Source of the DNA: Lachnospiraceae bacterium
GTDB taxonomy: Bacteria; Bacillota; Clostridia; Lachnospirales; Lachnospiraceae
NCBI GenBank assembly: GCA_024691425.1
Contig: JAILNQ010000101.1
Location: 1 to 64,000 of the forward strand
DNA: 64,000 nucleotides
Direction: 5' to 3'
Each line of letters begins with the position of its first letter. Positions within the stretch are counted from its first letter, which is position 1. A program made the position numbers and the translations under genes. Positions 1 to 9,679 of the stretch are shown one piece after another. The notes beneath the pieces were generated by a model. The model had not been told where the DNA came from and did not search any database. It saw only the letters and a program-made list of their open reading frames with translations.

Positions 1-1
1 G

Positions 2-220
2 AGATACCGCGGAGTCGAAGTTGATGCAACGCTGCTGCCGAAGGTCAAGGTGGAAGTGGTCGTATCCAAGATCCCGGTACAGTCCGTCATAGATGCGGCC
101 AAGAAGGCCCTTTACACCGGACATATCGGAGACGGAAAGATCTTCGTTTATCCTGTTGAGAAGGTCGTCAAGATCAGAACCGGAGAAGAAGATTTCGACG
201 CTCTGCAGGATGTGGAATAA
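2..220 (+). CDS. glnB: P-II nitrogen regulatory protein, C-terminal part (5' end outside window)
   Basis: The frame is open from the window edge and encodes the last 72 residues of a P-II signal protein. These trimeric proteins bind ATP/ADP and 2-oxoglutarate and report nitrogen and energy status to enzymes, transporters and regulators. Visible are the end of the T-loop (YRG), the LLPKVKVE strand, the TGHIGDGKIFV segment that binds the nucleotide, and the C-terminal RTGEE. Aligned without gaps to E. coli GlnB, the Tyr at position 46 is kept but the uridylylated Tyr51 is Val, so control by uridylylation at that site is not expected. It lies just upstream of asnB-pyrG-gltBD, which fits a nitrogen-control role. 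Family assignment is firm; whether it is GlnB or GlnK type cannot be decided from this fragment. Confidence 0.93.
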   Translation, partial: RYRGVEVDATLLPKVKVEVVVSKIPVQSVIDAAKKALYTGHIGDGKIFVYPVEKVVKIRTGEEDFDALQDVE

Positions 221-223
221 CAT

Positions 224-281
224 ATCCGCTTTCATATTCATTCACAATGCCGGGCCGCATGAAGCGGCTCGGCTTGCGGAT
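224..281 (+). promoter_or_regulatory. Two-tier hairpin in the glnB-asnB gap
   Basis: An inner 10-bp stem (249-258 with 264-273, one G-U pair, 5-nt loop ATGAA) sits inside an outer 6-bp stem ATCCGC/GCGGAT (224-229 with 276-281). No U-run follows, so it is a poor intrinsic terminator. It could be an mRNA processing or stability element, or an attenuator between glnB and asnB. Confidence 0.35.
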
Positions 282-315
282 GTTTAATGATTAAGGTAAC
301 AAGGAGGAACATCAG

Positions 316-1893
316 ATGTGTTCGATAATGGGATATAAGGGTAAAAGCATTAAGCCGGAGGAGTTCAAGCAGCATTTCGATAAAACGCAGTCAAGAGGTC
401 CTGACATGCAGCGCATAATCTGCTACGGTGATGCGATTCTCGGCTTCGAGAGACTTTCGATAATGGGACTTTCCGAAGAAGGAATGCAGCCGTTCGAGCT
501 GAAGGAGAACGCGATCGTCTGCAACGGAGAGATATACGGGTTCCGGCCGATCAAGAAGGAGCTGGAGAAAGAGTATTCGTTCGCGAGCGATTCCGACTGC
601 GAGATACTTCTTCCGATGTATGAGAAATACGGAACGGATATGTTCGCAAAGCTTGACAGCGAATTCGCGTGCATAATCTATGACGGAAAAAAGGACAGCC
701 TCGTAGCGGCAAGAGATCCTATCGGAATACGGCCGCTTTACTACGGATACACAAAAGAAAATGAAATGATTTTCGCGAGCGAGCCGAAGAACCTTGTCGG
801 GCTTGCCGAAAAGATAATGCCGTTCCCGCCCGGACACTATTATGCCGACGGGAAGTTCGTATGCTACAGGGACATGACCGAAACGGATGAGATCATCACG
901 GACGATATCGAGACTGTATGCCGAAACATTCACGATAAGCTCGTTGCCGGAATAGAAAAGAGACTCGATTCCGATTCGCCGCTAGGATTCCTGCTGAGCG
1001 GCGGTCTTGACAGTTCGCTGGTGTGCGCCGTTTCCGCAAAGATACTCGATAAGCCGATAAGGACGTTCGCGATCGGAATGAGCACCGATGCGATCGACCT
1101 GAAGTATGCTAAGGAAGTTGCCGATTACATCGGAAGCGATCATAGCGAGATAATAATCACGAAGGATGACGTCACGGCGGCTCTCGATGAAGTCATTTAC
1201 ATGCTCGGAACTTATGACATCACTACGATAAGGGCGAGCATGGGAATGTATCTGATCTGCAGGGAGATACGGAAACAGACGGACATCCGTGTGCTCATGA
1301 CAGGAGAGATATCCGATGAGCTTTTCGGATACAAGTACACGGATTTCGCCCCCGATGCCGAGGCCTTCCAGGAGGAAGCGAAAAAGCGTATCAGTCAGAT
1401 ACATATGTACGACGTGCTCCGCGCGGACAGATGCATCTCCGTGAACTCGATGGAAGCCCGAGTTCCGTTCGGCGATCTTGCCTTCGTAAAGTACGTCATG
1501 AGCATAGATCCCGAAAAGAAGATGAACGTTTACGGAAAGGGAAAATACCTGCTCCGCCATGCTTTCGAAGGCGACTATCTTCCTTACGATATTCTTATGC
1601 GTGAGAAAGCAGCTTTCTCGGATGCGGTCGGACATTCGATGGTCGACCATCTCAAGGAGCAGGCCGAGAGAATATACTCTGACGAGGATTTCGAAAAGCT
1701 CAGCGACAAGTATGAACATGCAAAGCCTTTCACGAAAGAATCGCTCATGTACCGTGAGATCTTTGAAAAATACTATCCGGGCCAGTCACAGATGGTAGCG
1801 GATTTCTGGATGCCGAACAAGGAATGGGAAGGATGCGATGTCAACGATCCTTCAGCAAGAGTTCTGTCGAACTACGGTGACAGCGGGAAGTGA
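316..1893 (+). CDS. asnB: Asparagine synthase (glutamine-hydrolysing), class II
   Basis: Makes asparagine from aspartate and ATP using ammonia released from glutamine; cytosolic. The protein has 525 residues. It starts MCSIMGYKG, so Cys2 becomes the N-terminal nucleophile of the class II glutaminase domain (about residues 2-190). The synthetase half carries the PP-loop SGGLDSS near residue 228 that binds ATP pyrophosphate. AAGGAGG lies a few bases upstream of the ATG, which fixes the start exactly where the catalytic Cys needs it. It is followed after 7 nt by pyrG, suggesting cotranscription with the glutamine-using genes downstream. Length and motifs are normal for the family. A related asparagine synthase-type amidotransferase cannot be excluded, but nothing here suggests a specialised pathway. 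Confidence 0.93.
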   Translation: MCSIMGYKGKSIKPEEFKQHFDKTQSRGPDMQRIICYGDAILGFERLSIMGLSEEGMQPFELKENAIVCNGEIYGFRPIKKELEKEYSFASDSDCEILLPMYEKYGTDMFAKLDSEFACIIYDGKKDSLVAARDPIGIRPLYYGYTKENEMIFASEPKNLVGLAEKIMPFPPGHYYADGKFVCYRDMTETDEIITDDIETVCRNIHDKLVAGIEKRLDSDSPLGFLLSGGLDSSLVCAVSAKILDKPIRTFAIGMSTDAIDLKYAKEVADYIGSDHSEIIITKDDVTAALDEVIYMLGTYDITTIRASMGMYLICREIRKQTDIRVLMTGEISDELFGYKYTDFAPDAEAFQEEAKKRISQIHMYDVLRADRCISVNSMEARVPFGDLAFVKYVMSIDPEKKMNVYGKGKYLLRHAFEGDYLPYDILMREKAAFSDAVGHSMVDHLKEQAERIYSDEDFEKLSDKYEHAKPFTKESLMYREIFEKYYPGQSQMVADFWMPNKEWEGCDVNDPSARVLSNYGDSGK

Positions 1894-1900
1894 GGTGCGT

Positions 1901-3511
1901 ATGGTCAAGTATGTATTCGTAACGGGCGGGGTCGTATCCGGACTCGGAAAGGGAATAACCGCGGCATCACTCGGGCGGCTTCTTAAAGCACGGGGATATA
2001 ACGTTACCATGCAGAAGTTCGATCCGTACATCAACGTCGATCCGGGAACGATGAACCCGATACAGCACGGGGAGGTTTTCGTTACCGACGACGGTACGGA
2101 AACGGACCTTGATCTCGGACACTACGAAAGATTCATCAACGAATCGCTCGGAAAGAACTCGAATGTCACGACAGGAAAGATATATCAGACAGTGCTGAAC
2201 AAGGAACGCCACGGCGATTACGGCGGCGGAACAGTTCAGGTCATACCGCACATCACGAATGAGATCAAGGCCAGATTCCATAAAGCACAGTCACCTGATG
2301 AAGAAACGATATCGATAATAGAGATAGGAGGCACGGTAGGTGACATCGAAAGCCAGCCGTTTTTAGAGGCCATAAGGCAGTTCCAGGCTGATATCGGAAG
2401 AAACAATTCCGTTATCATACATGTTACTCTAATCCCATATCTGAAGGCTTCGGGGGAGCTGAAGACCAAGCCGACGCAGATGAGCGTCAAGACGCTTCAG
2501 AGCATGGGGCTCTGGCCGGACATCATAGTATGCCGGTCCGATTACCCGATAGAGAAGAGCATGCGTGAAAAGATCGCGCTCTTCTGTAATGTGAAAAGCG
2601 AAAACGTCCTTCAGAATCTTGATGCCGAGTCCCTCTACGAGGTGCCGCTCATGATGGAAGATGAGAATCTTGCCGGTGCGGTATGCGCGTGTCTCGGACT
2701 TCAGCCCCCGGAGCCGGATCTGGATGCATGGAGAAAGCTCGTTGATGATTTCAAGCATCCTCTCCATAGTGCCGAGATCGCCATCGTAGGAAAGTACGTT
2801 GCGCTCCATGACGCTTACCTCAGCGTTGTTGAAGCTCTCAAGCACGGCGGGATAGCGAACAGGACGGACGTGAAGATACGCTGGGTCGATGCCGAGGATC
2901 TTACGCCGGATAATCTTGACGAGCATCTTTCGGGGATAGAAGGTATGATAGTTCCCGGAGGCTTCGGAACAAGAGGCACTGAAGGCAAGATACTTGCGGC
3001 AGGCTACGCACGGACGCGGAAAATCCCATATCTTGGCATATGCCTCGGGATGCAGCTCGCGATAGTCGAATTCGCAAGGAACGTCTGCAATCTTCCGAAA
3101 GCCATGTCATCAGAGCTCGACAGCAAAACGCCGGATCCCGTGATCCATATCCTTCCGGAGAAGGAGAACCTCGAGGACATCGGGGGGACGCTCCGTCTCG
3201 GAGCTTATCCGTGTGAGCTGACTGAAGGCACGAAGGCATATGAGCTTTACGGTGCGAAGAGCATCAGCGAGAGGCACCGTCACAGATATGAAGTGAACAA
3301 CGATTACAGGGACATCCTGACGGAAAACGGCATGGTATTATCCGGAATGTCGCCGGACGGACGGATAGTCGAAATGATAGAGCTTATGGATCATCCTTAT
3401 TTCGTGGCAACGCAGGCCCATCCTGAATTCAGGTCGAGGCCGGATATGCCGCATCCGCTTTTCGCGGGACTTATAAAAGCAGCACTTTGCAGGAAAGAGA
3501 ATGAGAGGTGA
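1901..3511 (+). CDS. pyrG: CTP synthase
   Basis: Converts UTP to CTP with ATP and glutamine, the last step of pyrimidine nucleotide synthesis. The 536-residue protein has the amidoligase domain first (P-loop [12 protein letters not shown] near residues 8-19) and a class I glutaminase domain second, with nucleophile Cys in GICLGMQLA and the HPE of the Cys-His-Glu triad in QAHPEF. An upstream in-frame ATG at 1838 would add 21 residues inside asnB. I prefer 1901 because [10 protein letters not shown] is the normal family start and GAGGTG sits just before it. It lies between asnB and gltB with gaps of 7 and 6 nt, so translation and transcription are probably coupled. Confidence 0.95.
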   Translation: MVKYVFVTGGVVSGLGKGITAASLGRLLKARGYNVTMQKFDPYINVDPGTMNPIQHGEVFVTDDGTETDLDLGHYERFINESLGKNSNVTTGKIYQTVLNKERHGDYGGGTVQVIPHITNEIKARFHKAQSPDEETISIIEIGGTVGDIESQPFLEAIRQFQADIGRNNSVIIHVTLIPYLKASGELKTKPTQMSVKTLQSMGLWPDIIVCRSDYPIEKSMREKIALFCNVKSENVLQNLDAESLYEVPLMMEDENLAGAVCACLGLQPPEPDLDAWRKLVDDFKHPLHSAEIAIVGKYVALHDAYLSVVEALKHGGIANRTDVKIRWVDAEDLTPDNLDEHLSGIEGMIVPGGFGTRGTEGKILAAGYARTRKIPYLGICLGMQLAIVEFARNVCNLPKAMSSELDSKTPDPVIHILPEKENLEDIGGTLRLGAYPCELTEGTKAYELYGAKSISERHRHRYEVNNDYRDILTENGMVLSGMSPDGRIVEMIELMDHPYFVATQAHPEFRSRPDMPHPLFAGLIKAALCRKENER

Positions 3512-3517
3512 AAGGTA

Positions 3518-6500
3518 ATGAATACTCTTTACGAATCTTCTTTCGAACATGATAACTGCGGCGTCGGCGCCATCATAAATGTCCACGGCAAGGCAAGCCA
3601 TAAGATCGTCAGCGATGCGCTGTCGATCGTGGAGAACTTAGAGCACCGCGCAGGAAAGGATGCAGAAGGAAAGACCGGAGACGGTGTCGGGATCATGACT
3701 CAGATACCTCACCGTTTCTTCGTGAAGGCATGCGCGGACATCGGGATAAAGCTCGGCAAGGCAAGAACATACGGAGTAGGTGTTTTCTTCTTCCCTCAGA
3801 ATGAGCTTTCGAGAATGCAGGCGATGAAGATGTTCGAGATAATCGCCGCGAAGGAAGGACTCCGCTTCCTCGGATGGAGGCAGGTTCCGGTGAAGGACGA
3901 TGTGCTCGGGCAGCGCGCGCTTTCCACGTGTCCGTCCATATATCAGGGCTTTGTAGCACGCCCCGACGGATGTGCCGAGGATATTGATTTTGACCGGAAG
4001 CTTTACGTTATCAGAAGAGTTTTCGAGCATTCGAATGAGGATACTTACGTAGCATCTCTTTCGTGCAGGACGATAGTCTATAAGGGAATGTTCCTTGTAG
4101 GACAGCTCCGCACGTTCTTTTCGGATCTTCAGGACAGCGCATATGAATCCGCGCTCGCGATGGTGCATTCGCGTTTTTCTACAAACACGAATCCGAGCTG
4201 GCTGCGCGCTCATCCTAACAGATTCATAGTCCATAACGGCGAGATCAACACGATCCGCGGAAACGTCGACAAGATGGTCGCAAGGGAAGAGACGATAGAG
4301 ACGAGCTGCTTCTCGGATGAGGAGCTCGCAAAGGTTCTTCCGGTCATATCGGAGGAAGGTTCGGATTCGGCGATGCTCGACAACGCTCTCGAATTCATGA
4401 TCATGGGCGGCATGGAGCCCGCTCTCGCCGCAATGATCTTAGTTCCCGAACCATGGGAGAACAACGAGACGCTCACGGCCGAGGAGAGGGATTTCTATCA
4501 GTACTATGCGACGATGATGGAGCCGTGGGACGGCCCCGCTTCTATCATGTTCTCAGACGGGGATCTCATGGCGGCGATACTCGACAGGAACGGGCTTCGT
4601 CCTTCGCGTTATTACATAATGGATGACGGCAGGCTGATCCTTTCATCCGAGGTCGGCGTTCTGCCTCTTGCAGAGTCGGAGATCGTAAAGAAGGGATGCC
4701 TCTATCCCGGCAAGATGATAGTCGCTGATACGAAGACCGACAGGATATACACCGACAGGGAGATAAAGGACAGGTATGCGATGCGCGAGCCTTACGGCGA
4801 ATGGCTCGACCAGAACCTCGTGCATCTTGCAGAGCTCAAGGTTCCGAACGAATCGGTTCCCCACATTGAAGGAAAGGAGCTTGCAAGGCTTCAGAAATCA
4901 TACGGATACACTTACGAGGAATGCCGCGAGAGAATATATTCAATGGCTCTTTCGGGCAATGAGATGATAGGCTCAATGGGAGTCGACACGCCCATAGCAG
5001 TTCTCTCTCACGAATACAGACCGCTTTTTGATTACTTCAAGCAGCTTTTCGCGCAGGTCACCAATCCCCCGATAGATGCCGTAAGGGAGAAAATCGTTAC
5101 CGCTACATGCGTATACTGCGGCAAGAACGGTGACCTTCTTTCTGACAAGCCGTCGAACTGCAACGTGCTGAAGATCAACAATCCGATACTGTCGGATCTC
5201 GACCTCATGAAGATATCTCATCTTCACAGGCAGGGCTTCAACGTCAAGAAAGTTTCGACGCTCTATTACAAAGGAACTCCGCTCGACCGTGCTATCGACA
5301 ATCTTTTCGTAGAGGTCGACAGGGCATACAAGAACGGTGCGAATATACTGATCCTTTCGGACCGCGGCGTTGATGAAAACCATGTCGCAATGCCGTCGCT
5401 TCTTTGCGTGTCTGCCGTGCACAACTACCTCGTAACTACGAAGAAATGCATGGCGATGTCGCTGATACTCGAGACAGGAGAGCCGAGGGATGTGCACCAT
5501 TTCGCTGCGCTTCTCGGATTCGGTGCGTGCGCGGTCAATCCTTATATAGCGCATGCTACTATAAAAGAACTGATCGACGAAGGAATTCTCGATAAGGACT
5601 ATTATGCGGCTGCATCGGATTATGACAAGGCAGTGCTCGACGGAATAGTAAGGATTGCATCGAAGATGGGAATTTCCACGATCCAGTCATATCAGGGCAG
5701 CAGGATTTTCGAGGCGATAGGTATTTCGAAAAACGTCATAGACAGATACTTCACGAGGACGGTGTCAAGGATCGGCGGCATCGATCTTGCGGACATCGCG
5801 CTCGCAACCGACAGGCAGCATTCGAAGGCATTCGATCCCCTCGGACTTGATACGGATCTTTCGGTCGATTCCGTCGGATTCCATAAGATGAGGGCTCATG
5901 GAGAGCTCCACAGATACAATCCGCAGACCATTCATATGCTGCAGGCCGCTACCCGCGAAAAGGATTACGGCAAGTTCAGGCAGTACACTGCGATGGTCGA
6001 CAAGGAAGAGACCGGCTACATAAGGAGCATACTTGATTTCAACTATGCGGCTGAGCCGATCGATGTTTCTGAAGTCGAGAGCGCTGAGCATATCGTAAGA
6101 CGTTTCAAGACCGGCGCCATGTCATACGGCTCGATATCAGAGGAGGCTCATGAAGCGCTTGCGATCGCGATGAACCATCTTCACGGCAAGTCGAACAGCG
6201 GCGAGGGCGGCGAGAGCGATGAAAGGCTCGAGAGCGCAGGAACCGCGAATGACAGAAGCTCGGCGATAAAGCAGGTCGCATCGGGAAGGTTCGGCGTGAC
6301 ATCACGCTACCTGCAGAGTGCGAAAGAGATCCAGATCAAGATGGCGCAGGGCGCAAAGCCTGGTGAAGGCGGACATCTTCCGGGCAAGAAAGTATATCCG
6401 TGGATAGCGAAGACAAGGCATTCGACTCCGGGAGTAAGCCTGATCTCGCCTCCGCCCCATCATGACATCTATTCGATAGAAGACCTTGCGCAGCTTATCT

Positions 6501-7984
6501 ACGACCTCAAGTGTGCGAACAGGGATGCGCGCATTTCCGTAAAGCTCGTGTCGGAAGCGGGAGTCGGAACGATCGCTGCAGGTGTTGCTAAGGCAGGAGC
6601 CGGCGTCATCCTCATCTCCGGATATGACGGCGGAACAGGTGCAGCGCCGATAAGCTCGATACATAATGCAGGACTTCCGTGGGAACTCGGACTTGCCGAA
6701 ACGCATCAGACGCTCATGATGAACGGACTGAGGGATATGGTAACCGTCGAGACGGACGGCAAGCTCATGAGCGGAAGGGATGTAGCCATTGCCGCGATAC
6801 TCGGAGCAGAGGAGTTCGGCTTCGCGACAGCTCCCCTTGTAACGCTCGGCTGCGTGATGATGCGCGTGTGCAATCTGGATACGTGCCCTATGGGTATAGC
6901 GACGCAGAATCCTGAGCTTCGGAAGAACTTTGCAGGCAAGCCGGAATACGTTGAGAACTTCATGATGTTCATCGCTGAAGAGCTCCGGGAATACATGGCA
7001 AAGCTCGGTGTCAGAAGCGTTGATGAGCTCGTCGGACGGTATGATCTCCTGAAGGTGAAGGAAGGGCTCATCGGTGCGGCAGCAACGATCGATGCCGGAA
7101 AGATACTGTGCGAAAGTCTGCCTCTTGTGAACACATATGATGACAAGAAACTGTACGACTTCATGCTTGATAGCCGTGCAGATCAGGCTCTTCTAAAAGG
7201 CAGGAAGGGCATAAAGAAAGCTATAGAAGAAGGCACGAAGGCCGAGGTCACATGCACTGTTGCGAACACTGACAGGGCTTTCGGTACGATGATCGGCGCA
7301 TACATAACGAAGTGCCATCACCGCGGACTGCCCGATGACAGCATAAGGATAATCTGCCGCGGAGCAGGCGGACAGAGCTTCGGAGCGTTCATGCCGAAAG
7401 GCCAGACCATATGCATCACCGGTGAGGCGAACGATTACTTCGGTAAAGGACTGTCGGGCGGAAAGCTCATCATAAAGGCACCCGAGGATGCCGGATATGA
7501 TGCCGAGAACAACATAATCATCGGAAATGTCGCGCTCTACGGAGCAACATCGGGAGAAGCCTATATAGCCGGCATGGCGGGCGAGAGATACTGCGTGCGC
7601 AATTCCGGTGCAAGGTCAGTCGTTGAAGGAGTCGGAGAGCACGGCTGCGAATACATGACGGGAGGAGTCGCTGTGATAATCGGAAGCGTAGGCAAGAACT
7701 TCGCGGCAGGAATGAGCGGCGGCGTTGCTTACGTCCTTGATGAGAGCAACACTCTCTACCGGAACCTGAACAAAGAGCTCGTCCTCATGGAGAGCATAGT
7801 GTCCGATGCGGACAGACGGGTGATAAGAACCCTTCTTGAAAATCACAGGGAGTACACCGGATCGGAGAAAGCAGCCAAGATACTCGATGCGTTCGAAACC
7901 TACATACCGAAGTTCAAGAAGATAATACCGGAAGAATACAAACGCATAATCGAGCCTGATGAAGCGGCTCGTTCAAAAGACTGA
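3518..7984 (+). CDS. gltB: Glutamate synthase, large (alpha) subunit
   Basis: Large subunit of NADPH-type GOGAT, which makes two glutamates from glutamine and 2-oxoglutarate and with glutamine synthetase forms the main ammonia assimilation cycle. It has 1488 residues, the usual size. The order is a short propeptide with the nucleophile at Cys14 (DNCGVGA), a class II glutaminase domain, a central domain, the FMN-binding synthase barrel (SGYDGGTGAAP), three cysteines of the 3Fe-4S cluster in the segment around 6849-6891 (LGCVMMRVCNLDTCPMG), and a C-terminal GXGXG beta-helix domain. Mature GltB needs cleavage before Cys14. It is followed after 13 nt by gltD, its partner. Confidence 0.97.
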   Translation: MNTLYESSFEHDNCGVGAIINVHGKASHKIVSDALSIVENLEHRAGKDAEGKTGDGVGIMTQIPHRFFVKACADIGIKLGKARTYGVGVFFFPQNELSRMQAMKMFEIIAAKEGLRFLGWRQVPVKDDVLGQRALSTCPSIYQGFVARPDGCAEDIDFDRKLYVIRRVFEHSNEDTYVASLSCRTIVYKGMFLVGQLRTFFSDLQDSAYESALAMVHSRFSTNTNPSWLRAHPNRFIVHNGEINTIRGNVDKMVAREETIETSCFSDEELAKVLPVISEEGSDSAMLDNALEFMIMGGMEPALAAMILVPEPWENNETLTAEERDFYQYYATMMEPWDGPASIMFSDGDLMAAILDRNGLRPSRYYIMDDGRLILSSEVGVLPLAESEIVKKGCLYPGKMIVADTKTDRIYTDREIKDRYAMREPYGEWLDQNLVHLAELKVPNESVPHIEGKELARLQKSYGYTYEECRERIYSMALSGNEMIGSMGVDTPIAVLSHEYRPLFDYFKQLFAQVTNPPIDAVREKIVTATCVYCGKNGDLLSDKPSNCNVLKINNPILSDLDLMKISHLHRQGFNVKKVSTLYYKGTPLDRAIDNLFVEVDRAYKNGANILILSDRGVDENHVAMPSLLCVSAVHNYLVTTKKCMAMSLILETGEPRDVHHFAALLGFGACAVNPYIAHATIKELIDEGILDKDYYAAASDYDKAVLDGIVRIASKMGISTIQSYQGSRIFEAIGISKNVIDRYFTRTVSRIGGIDLADIALATDRQHSKAFDPLGLDTDLSVDSVGFHKMRAHGELHRYNPQTIHMLQAATREKDYGKFRQYTAMVDKEETGYIRSILDFNYAAEPIDVSEVESAEHIVRRFKTGAMSYGSISEEAHEALAIAMNHLHGKSNSGEGGESDERLESAGTANDRSSAIKQVASGRFGVTSRYLQSAKEIQIKMAQGAKPGEGGHLPGKKVYPWIAKTRHSTPGVSLISPPPHHDIYSIEDLAQLIYDLKCANRDARISVKLVSEAGVGTIAAGVAKAGAGVILISGYDGGTGAAPISSIHNAGLPWELGLAETHQTLMMNGLRDMVTVETDGKLMSGRDVAIAAILGAEEFGFATAPLVTLGCVMMRVCNLDTCPMGIATQNPELRKNFAGKPEYVENFMMFIAEELREYMAKLGVRSVDELVGRYDLLKVKEGLIGAAATIDAGKILCESLPLVNTYDDKKLYDFMLDSRADQALLKGRKGIKKAIEEGTKAEVTCTVANTDRAFGTMIGAYITKCHHRGLPDDSIRIICRGAGGQSFGAFMPKGQTICITGEANDYFGKGLSGGKLIIKAPEDAGYDAENNIIIGNVALYGATSGEAYIAGMAGERYCVRNSGARSVVEGVGEHGCEYMTGGVAVIIGSVGKNFAAGMSGGVAYVLDESNTLYRNLNKELVLMESIVSDADRRVIRTLLENHREYTGSEKAAKILDAFETYIPKFKKIIPEEYKRIIEPDEAARSKD

Positions 7985-7997
7985 AGGAGGGGATGAT

Positions 7998-9503
7998 ATG
8001 GGAAAACCAACCGGTTTCATGGAATATGAAAGGTGCGATCTTATAAGCCTGCCCCCGGCAGAGCGCATCAGGAATTTCGATGAGTTCCATAAAGGCCTTC
8101 CTGCCGAGGAGCGAAGGCAGCAGGCGGCAAGGTGCATGGCATGCGGAGTCCCGTTCTGTCAGGCGGGAGTTATGATATCAGGCATGGCATCGGGATGTCC
8201 GCTTCATAATCTCGTTCCGGAAACGAATGAGCTCGTTTATCACGGAAATCTCAAGCAGGCATACAGACGTCTTGAGAAGACTCACAGCTTCCCGGAATTC
8301 ACGGGAAGGGTCTGTCCGGCTCTGTGCGAGGCGGCCTGCACGTGCGGGCATGTTTCCGAGGCGGTAACGACAAAGGATAACGAGAAGGACATCATCGAGT
8401 ATGCATTCGCTAACGGTCTCGTCGATGACAGCGAGCCGGCGGTACGGACAGGAAAGAGCGTGGCAGTTGTAGGAAGCGGCCCTTCAGGTCTTGCATGCGC
8501 ACAGCTGCTAAACAGGCGCGGACATAAAGTCACCGTCTTCGAAAGGTTCGACAGACCCGGCGGACTTCTGCGCTACGGCATTCCGAACATGAAGCTCGAC
8601 AAGAGGATAGTCGACAGAAGAATAGAAGTCATGAAGAAAACCGGGATCGAGTTCAGGTGCGGCGCAGATGTCGGAAAGGATGTATCTTCTGAAGAACTTC
8701 TGAAGGAATTCGACAGAGTCGTCCTTTGCTGCGGAGCTTCAAAACCGAGGGACATAAACGCTCCCGGAAGGGATGCGAAGGGAATTATGTTCGCGGTAGA
8801 GTTTCTCCGAGAGGTAAGCAAAAAGATCATGGATGAAGGCTATGATTACAGAAAAGTCATCGAGGAAGAGGACTTTTCGTTCGGCAGCATGAAGGGTAAG
8901 AACGTCATAGTCATCGGAGGCGGCGATACCGGTAATGACTGCGTCGGAACGAGCATAAGGCTCGGTGCCGCATCAGTCACTCAGATAGAGATGATGCCTC
9001 CCGCACCTGAGAAGAGGCTTCCTTCGAACCCGTGGCCCGAATGGCCGAAGGTCATCAAAACGGATTACGGCCAGGAAGAGGCGATATACTGCTTCGGTAA
9101 GGATCCGAGGATATTCTCGACAACTGTCACTGAATTCATAAAGGACAAAAAAGGAAAGCTTACGGGAGTAAAGACCGTTCAGCTTGAGAGAAAGATCAGC
9201 AAGGACGGGAAGGTTTCGTTCGAGCACGTCAGCGGAAGCGAAGGCGAGCTCAGCGCGGATTTCGTTCTGATCGCAGCAGGATTCCTCGGGTGCGAGGAAT
9301 ATTCGGCAGGTGCATTTTCGGCTGAGCTTACCCCAAGAGGGAACATAGCGGCGGATGAAGGATGCTACAGAACGAGCAACGAAAAGGTGTTTGCGGCAGG
9401 TGATGCCAGAAGAGGGCAGTCGCTCGTCGTATGGGCAATAGCGGAAGGCCGTGCGGCAGCTGCGGCGGTCGATGAATCGCTTGTCGGATATACGAATCTG
9501 TAG
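7998..9503 (+). CDS. gltD: Glutamate synthase, small (beta) subunit
   Basis: Small GOGAT subunit (501 residues) that passes electrons from NAD(P)H through FAD and 4Fe-4S clusters to GltB. The N-terminal cysteine-rich region (CMACGVPFC, then CPLHN, then CPALCEAAC) binds the clusters. Two dinucleotide folds follow: GSGPSGLACAQ near residue 158 and GGGDTGNDCVG near residue 309. The ATG at 7998 follows AAGGAGGGG at a 6-nt gap and gives the standard MGKPTGF start; the longer in-frame ATG at 7959 lies inside gltB and is unlikely. The gene ends 16 nt before an intrinsic terminator, closing the glnB/asnB/pyrG/gltBD group. Confidence 0.96.
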   Translation: MGKPTGFMEYERCDLISLPPAERIRNFDEFHKGLPAEERRQQAARCMACGVPFCQAGVMISGMASGCPLHNLVPETNELVYHGNLKQAYRRLEKTHSFPEFTGRVCPALCEAACTCGHVSEAVTTKDNEKDIIEYAFANGLVDDSEPAVRTGKSVAVVGSGPSGLACAQLLNRRGHKVTVFERFDRPGGLLRYGIPNMKLDKRIVDRRIEVMKKTGIEFRCGADVGKDVSSEELLKEFDRVVLCCGASKPRDINAPGRDAKGIMFAVEFLREVSKKIMDEGYDYRKVIEEEDFSFGSMKGKNVIVIGGGDTGNDCVGTSIRLGAASVTQIEMMPPAPEKRLPSNPWPEWPKVIKTDYGQEEAIYCFGKDPRIFSTTVTEFIKDKKGKLTGVKTVQLERKISKDGKVSFEHVSGSEGELSADFVLIAAGFLGCEEYSAGAFSAELTPRGNIAADEGCYRTSNEKVFAAGDARRGQSLVVWAIAEGRAAAAAVDESLVGYTNL

Positions 9504-9518
9504 CCGTTGTCCGGCTTC

Positions 9519-9560
9519 AAAAAAGGTTACCGTTTTCATGGAAGCGGCAGCCTTTTTTTA
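9519..9560 (+). terminator. Intrinsic terminator after gltD
   Basis: An A-rich upstream arm AAAAAAGGTTACCG pairs with CGGCAGCCTTTTTT with one mismatch and one wobble, and the 3' arm is itself the T-run. It sits 16 nt after the gltD stop. Confidence 0.8.
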
Positions 9561-9607
9561 TGTCTTCGTTTTCATCCGCAAAGTGCCGCAGGCATTGCGT
9601 ATTATGC

Positions 9608-9635
9608 TTGAAAATAGGGGAAAAACCGTTATAAT
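9608..9635 (+). promoter_or_regulatory. Sigma-A type promoter for the kinase block
   Basis: TTGAAA (9608-9613), 16-nt spacer, perfect TATAAT (9630-9635), 45 nt before the first kinase start and directly after a terminator. It is the only convincing promoter seen before the 26.7-kb terminator. Confidence 0.75.
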
Positions 9636-9679
9636 TATATATAACGCTTTTTAATAGGAAATCATTAACGGTATCAGAT

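Noticed and set aside
224-281. ANTAR antitermination target before asnB
   Set aside because: Only one main stem with a 5-nt loop. The paired hexaloops with A at position 1 and G at position 4 are not there, and no terminator follows.
1838-1900. Upstream start for pyrG
   Set aside because: Adds 21 unconserved residues inside asn[11 protein letters not shown] is the family start.
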